A DNA stretch of 9,876 nt from an uncultured Tepidimonas sp. Lineage in GTDB: Bacteria > Pseudomonadota > Gammaproteobacteria > Burkholderiales > Burkholderiaceae_C. Within the stretch, counting starts at the first letter, position 1. Every line of letters starts with the position of its first letter. The notes under the pieces are model-generated. The model was not told where the DNA came from. It saw only the letters and a program-made list of their open reading frames with translations, and searched no databases. The translations under genes were made by a program, and so were the position numbers. Below, piece by piece: positions 7,229 to 9,876 of this stretch. The stretch is taken from the NCBI GenBank assembly GCA_937949455.1, contig CALEDU010000028.1, positions 1-9,876 of the forward strand. Direction: 5' to 3'.

Positions 7229-7237
7229 ATTATGTCA
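7229..7237 (-). promoter_or_regulatory. Candidate extended -10 promoter for yicC-gmk-rpoZ
   Basis: The minus strand reads TGACATAAT: a TGn extension followed by CATAAT, which matches the -10 consensus at five of six positions. Transcription would start near 7222 and give a leader of about 60 nt before the yicC ATG at 7160. No good -35 hexamer lies 16-18 bp upstream, which is tolerable for an extended -10 promoter. The element physically overlaps the kinase ATG (7232) on the other strand. Confidence 0.3.
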
Positions 7238-8257
7238 AAGACCAAGCCGGCCCCTCTGCCGCCTGATACGGTGATCGGCGGCTACTGCATCGTGCGCCTG
7301 CTGGCTGCCGGCGGATTCGGCTTCGTCTACCTGGCGCTCAACGCCAGCGGACACGAGGTCGCCATCAAGGAATACCTGCCAGCTTCGCTCGTGTTGCGCG
7401 CGCCTGGCGAACTGTTGCCGGTCGTCCCCCCCGAAAAGCAGGCGCTGTATCGGCTGGGGTTGCGTAGCTTTTTCGAAGAAGGGCGGGCGCTGGCCCAAAT
7501 CTCTCACCCCGCCGTGGTAGGCGTGCTCGATTTTTTTCGCGAGAACGAGACCGTCTACTTGGTCATGGACTACTTGCAGGGCGCGTCGCTACAAGCGTTC
7601 ATCATGGAGGCGCGCGGCCGGCAGCGCAAGAAGGTCTTGCGCGAGGCGACGATCCGCTCGCTATTTGATGAGGTGCTGCGCGGGCTGCGTATCGTGCACC
7701 AGCACAAAATGTTGCACCTGGATATCAAACCGGCCAATATCTTCATCACCGACGACAACCGCGCGGTGCTGATCGACTTTGGTGCGGCGCGCGAGGTGCT
7801 CAACAGCGAGGATGGTTTCGTGCGCCCGATGTACACCCCGGGCTTTGCCGCGCCAGAGATGTACCGCCGCAGTGGCATCGCTGGCTTGGGGCCGTGGACC
7901 GATATTTACGCGATGGGTGCGTGCATGTACTCGTGCATGCAGGGCTATCCACCTCACGACGTCCCCCAGCGACAGGACAAAGACCGACTGGAGGCATCGC
8001 TGGCGCGGCTGCGCGGCATCTATTCCGACCATCTGCTCGACCTGGTGCGCTGGTGCATGGCGCTGGATCCGCTGTCGCGGCCCCAGTCTGTCTTCGCCCT
8101 GCAGCGTGAACTGGCCCGTCCAGAGGTGCCCGAGCCGGCGCCGCCGAGCTGGTGGAGTCGCGTGCGCAGCCGCCTGGGATTGGCCCCAATTGGGGAAAAT
8201 CTGCCCAGGGTGGCCAGCCGCCACAGCCAGCGGTCCAGCTTTCTCGAGCCGCCGTGA
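7232..8257 (+). CDS. Hanks-type serine/threonine protein kinase, cytoplasmic
   Basis: This 341-residue protein is a single eukaryote-like kinase domain (about residues 14-298) with a short basic tail and no membrane segment, PASTA or other sensor domain. The glycine loop is LAAGGFGFVY (24-33), with Ala25 in place of the usual first glycine. Next come VAIKEYLP with the ATP-anchoring Lys46, Glu83 as likely helix-C partner, and HLDIKPANI (162-170) with catalytic Asp164, Lys166 and Asn169. DFG follows at 182-184, the APE motif at 207-209 and Asp224. All catalytic residues are present, so activity is expected. HLD instead of HRD makes it a non-RD kinase, probably not requiring activation-loop phosphorylation. 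ATG 7232 is chosen because residues before it (from GTG 7208) do not look conserved; neither start has a strong Shine-Dalgarno. It lies between yicC (divergent) and rph. Substrate unknown. No PP2C phosphatase partner is visible in the window. Confidence 0.9.
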   Translation: MSKTKPAPLPPDTVIGGYCIVRLLAAGGFGFVYLALNASGHEVAIKEYLPASLVLRAPGELLPVVPPEKQALYRLGLRSFFEEGRALAQISHPAVVGVLDFFRENETVYLVMDYLQGASLQAFIMEARGRQRKKVLREATIRSLFDEVLRGLRIVHQHKMLHLDIKPANIFITDDNRAVLIDFGAAREVLNSEDGFVRPMYTPGFAAPEMYRRSGIAGLGPWTDIYAMGACMYSCMQGYPPHDVPQRQDKDRLEASLARLRGIYSDHLLDLVRWCMALDPLSRPQSVFALQRELARPEVPEPAPPSWWSRVRSRLGLAPIGENLPRVASRHSQRSSFLEPP

Positions 8258-8314
8258 AGTGTGTCGTCCATCCGCTCAGCACGGTCATTGCCAAGGGTGC
8301 GTCCACGCATGATT

Positions 8315-8333
8315 CGCACCGGCACGAGGTGCG
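8315..8333 (+). other. Small inverted repeat in the kinase-rph gap
   Basis: The 145-bp gap (8258-8402) holds CGCACC (8315-8320) paired with GGTGCG (8328-8333) around a 7-nt loop. A competing pairing of GCAC (8322-8325) with GTGC is also possible. There is no T-run after it, so it is not an intrinsic terminator. It could be a leader hairpin of rph or a weak barrier to read-through from the kinase gene. The rest of the gap shows no ORF with coding signs, no promoter I can defend and only a C-rich stretch near 8371-8387. Confidence 0.25.
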
Positions 8334-8402
8334 TGCTGGCAGCCGATACCAAGCGCCTCATCCTCTCGCACCCCCATTTTCCCCCCTTGAGAAACCACGC
8401 CC

Positions 8403-9167
8403 ATGACGCAAGACCCCACAGCGAACGCAAGCCCCCACCGGCGCCACGATGGCCGCGCCCCCGACCAATTGCGACCCGTGCGCATCACCCGGGGCTACAC
8501 CGTCCATGCCGAAGGCTCGGTACTGATCGAGTTTGGCCTCACCCGTGTGCTGTGCACGGCCTCGGTGGAAGAGCGCGTGCCCCCGCACAAAAAAGGCAGC
8601 GGCGAAGGTTGGGTGACGGCCGAGTACGGCATGTTGCCCCGTGCCACCCACACCCGCAGCGACCGCGAGGCCGCCCGCGGCAAGCAAAGCGGCCGCACGC
8701 AGGAGATCCAGCGCCTCATCGGCCGTTCGCTGCGCGCGGTCTTCGACCTGAGCGCCCTGGGCGAGCGCACCATCACGCTGGACTGCGACGTGCTGCAGGC
8801 CGATGGCGGCACCCGCACCGCGGCCATCACCGGCGCTTGGGTGGCAGCGCATGACGCCGTGCATCAGCTGCTGGCCGAGGGCAAGCTTCAGCGCAACCCC
8901 ATCTTGCACCCGGTGGCGGCCGTCTCGGTCGGTATCGTGAACGGGGTGCCGGTGCTGGACCTGGACTACCTGGAGGACGCCGGCTGCGAGACCGACATGA
9001 ACGTTGTCATGACCGGGGCCGGCCGCTTCGTCGAGCTGCAGGGCACGGCTGAAGGAGAGCCCTTCGGCCGCGAGGATTTGCAGCAGCTGCTGACGCTGGC
9101 CGATGGCGGCATCCAGCAGCTGATCGCGATGCAGCGCGCCGCGCTGGCCGGTGCCGAGGTGCGGTGA
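8403..9167 (+). CDS. rph: Ribonuclease PH
   Basis: This 254-residue enzyme is a phosphate-dependent 3'-5' exoribonuclease that trims tRNA precursors and other structured RNAs as a hexamer. Family motifs are complete: RPVRITRGY (24-32), [27 protein letters not shown] (68-85), then [17 protein letters not shown] (96-112) with the phosphate-binding arginine. [18 protein letters not shown] (128-145) follows, then [21 protein letters not shown] with Asp192 and Asp198 matching the two catalytic metal-binding aspartates. The product is about 14 residues longer than typical RNase PH (about 238) because of a polar N-terminal extension; no strong Shine-Dalgarno precedes the ATG, and no alternative ATG or GTG occurs before the conserved DQLRPVR. 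It ends 4 nt before rdgB, so the two are almost certainly co-transcribed and coupled. Confidence 0.96.
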   Translation: MTQDPTANASPHRRHDGRAPDQLRPVRITRGYTVHAEGSVLIEFGLTRVLCTASVEERVPPHKKGSGEGWVTAEYGMLPRATHTRSDREAARGKQSGRTQEIQRLIGRSLRAVFDLSALGERTITLDCDVLQADGGTRTAAITGAWVAAHDAVHQLLAEGKLQRNPILHPVAAVSVGIVNGVPVLDLDYLEDAGCETDMNVVMTGAGRFVELQGTAEGEPFGREDLQQLLTLADGGIQQLIAMQRAALAGAEVR

Positions 9168-9171
9168 AGTT

Positions 9172-9801
9172 ATGGCGGATACAAACCCACCGCGCCGTTT
9201 GGTGCTGGCCTCCAACAACCCGGGCAAATTGGCCGAATTGCAAGCGATGTTCGCGCCGCTCGGTCTGGAGCTGGTGACGCAGGGCAGCCTGGGCATCCCC
9301 GAGGCGCCGGAGCCGCACTGCACCTTTATCGAAAACGCGTTGGCCAAAGCCCGCCATGCGGCCGCCGCGAGTGGCCTGCCGGCCCTGGCCGACGACGCCG
9401 GTCTGTGCGTGGCGGCCTTCGGCGGCCGGCCGGGGGTGGACACGGCGCACTACTGCACGCAGTTTGGCTATCCCAAGAGCGATGCCAACAATGTGCGCGC
9501 CTTGCTGGAGCAGATGCGCGGCATCGACGATCGCCGCGCCGCGATGGTCAGCACCCTGGTCGCGGTGCGCTCCCCAGAGGACCCCGAGCCGCTGGTCGCC
9601 AGCGGCCGAGTCGAGGGACTGATTGCGCGCGAGCCGGTCGGCGAGGGCGGCTTCGGCTTCGATCCGGTGATGTTCCTCCCCGCCTTTGGCTGCACCTTTG
9701 CCCAACTGCCCACCGACGTCAAAAATGCCCACAGCCACCGGGGCCGCGCGGCGCGCGCCATGCTGGCTCTCATGCAGGAGCGGGGATGGCCAGCGGTCTG
9801 A
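9172..9801 (+). CDS. rdgB: Non-canonical purine NTP pyrophosphatase (dITP/XTP pyrophosphatase, RdgB/HAM1 family)
   Basis: This 209-residue enzyme hydrolyses dITP, ITP and XTP to monophosphates and pyrophosphate, keeping deaminated purines out of DNA and RNA. Motifs are LASNNPGKLAEL (12-23) with the conserved Asn and Lys of the triphosphate-binding site, FIENALAKARHAA, ALADDAGL (71-78) with the catalytic Asp pair, REPVGEGGFGFDPVMFLP (153-170) and SHRGRAARAML (188-198) for purine recognition. ATG 9172 is used because the family N-terminus starts directly after it; GGTGA, overlapping the rph stop codon, serves as ribosome-binding site. The gene follows rph by 4 nt and overlaps the next start codon by 16 nt, an order (rph-rdgB-hemW) common in betaproteobacteria. 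The name comes from E. coli mutants that need recA/recBC recombination, a functional tie to recC at the other end of this window. Confidence 0.96.
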   Translation: MADTNPPRRLVLASNNPGKLAELQAMFAPLGLELVTQGSLGIPEAPEPHCTFIENALAKARHAAAASGLPALADDAGLCVAAFGGRPGVDTAHYCTQFGYPKSDANNVRALLEQMRGIDDRRAAMVSTLVAVRSPEDPEPLVASGRVEGLIAREPVGEGGFGFDPVMFLPAFGCTFAQLPTDVKNAHSHRGRAARAMLALMQERGWPAV

Positions 9802-9876
9802 GCGGTCACGGCGTGGCTGTCGCCCGCGAGACGACCGTGTTGTGGCAGCGTCCGGGCCAGGTGCAGCTGCGCGGCC
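9786..9876 (+). CDS. hemW: Probable heme chaperone HemW (radical SAM family), first 30 codons only
   Basis: An open frame starts at ATG 9786 inside the end of rdgB and runs off the right edge. An AGGAG (9776-9780) lies exactly 5 nt upstream, an ideal ribosome-binding site and the best in this operon. The visible residues contain VLWQRPGQVQLRG near the edge, resembling the PG-x-x-QL stretch that in betaproteobacterial HemW proteins comes just before the PPLSLYVH start of the radical SAM domain. The CxxxCxxC cluster would lie beyond the window, so it cannot be confirmed here. HemW binds heme and a 4Fe-4S cluster and is thought to deliver heme to respiratory enzymes. The assignment depends on the short match plus the usual rph-rdgB-hemW order. 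Confidence 0.6.
   Translation, partial: MASGLSGHGVAVARETTVLWQRPGQVQLRG

Noticed and set aside
8184..8195. Perfect palindrome CCCCAATTGGGG followed by AAAAT
   Set aside because: It lies within the kinase C-terminal codons. A hairpin from it would have only a 4-bp stem with a 4-nt loop, and the A-run is on the wrong strand for a plus-strand terminator. Probably chance.
8258..8402. Possible remnant of a PP2C phosphatase gene between the kinase and rph
   Set aside because: I looked in all frames of this 145-bp gap for phosphatase-like motifs such as DGMGG and saw none. The gap is too short to call a pseudogene.
8358..9443. 361-codon minus-strand open frame opposite rph and the start of rdgB
   Set aside because: Both sense genes are complete with all catalytic motifs. 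The antisense frame is a reading-frame shadow of their codon bias.

Overview
The window is GC-rich chromosomal DNA from a betaproteobacterium. It looks like order Burkholderiales, possibly near Comamonadaceae, judging from GreB, SpoT, RdgB and RNase PH wording that I recall from that group. No alignment was run. Coding density is very high and the longest gap between genes is 145 bp. I see no tRNA, rRNA, CRISPR array, insertion sequence, phage gene or integration scar.

Layout from left to right. (1) Bases 1-2348, minus strand: the first ~782 residues of recC, the RecBCD gamma subunit, running off the left edge. (2) An 80-bp divergent gap holding a perfect 12-bp palindrome. (3) greB (2429-3004, plus), convergent with the next block across 30 bp. 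(4) A minus-strand block transcribed right to left: yicC (6255-7160), gmk (5627-6247), rpoZ (5391-5594), then a strong intrinsic terminator, then spoT (3035-5311). (5) A divergent plus-strand block: a Hanks-type serine/threonine kinase (7232-8257), rph (8403-9167), rdgB (9172-9801) and the first ~30 codons of a gene that is probably hemW (9786 onward, cut by the right edge).

The central genes make biochemical sense together. Gmk makes GDP, SpoT makes and destroys (p)ppGpp from GDP/GTP, omega (rpoZ) is part of a ppGpp site on RNA polymerase, and GreB acts through the polymerase secondary channel. YicC and RNase PH are both RNA-processing enzymes. RdgB removes non-canonical purine nucleotides, which otherwise lead to DNA breaks that RecBCD repairs.

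Most of the window is conserved housekeeping DNA, and I did not find a convincing undescribed multi-gene system. The points most worth a second look are the intrinsic terminator placed only about 30 nt before the spoT start, the uncharacterised kinase lying between yicC and rph with no phosphatase partner in the window, and the palindrome between recC and greB.
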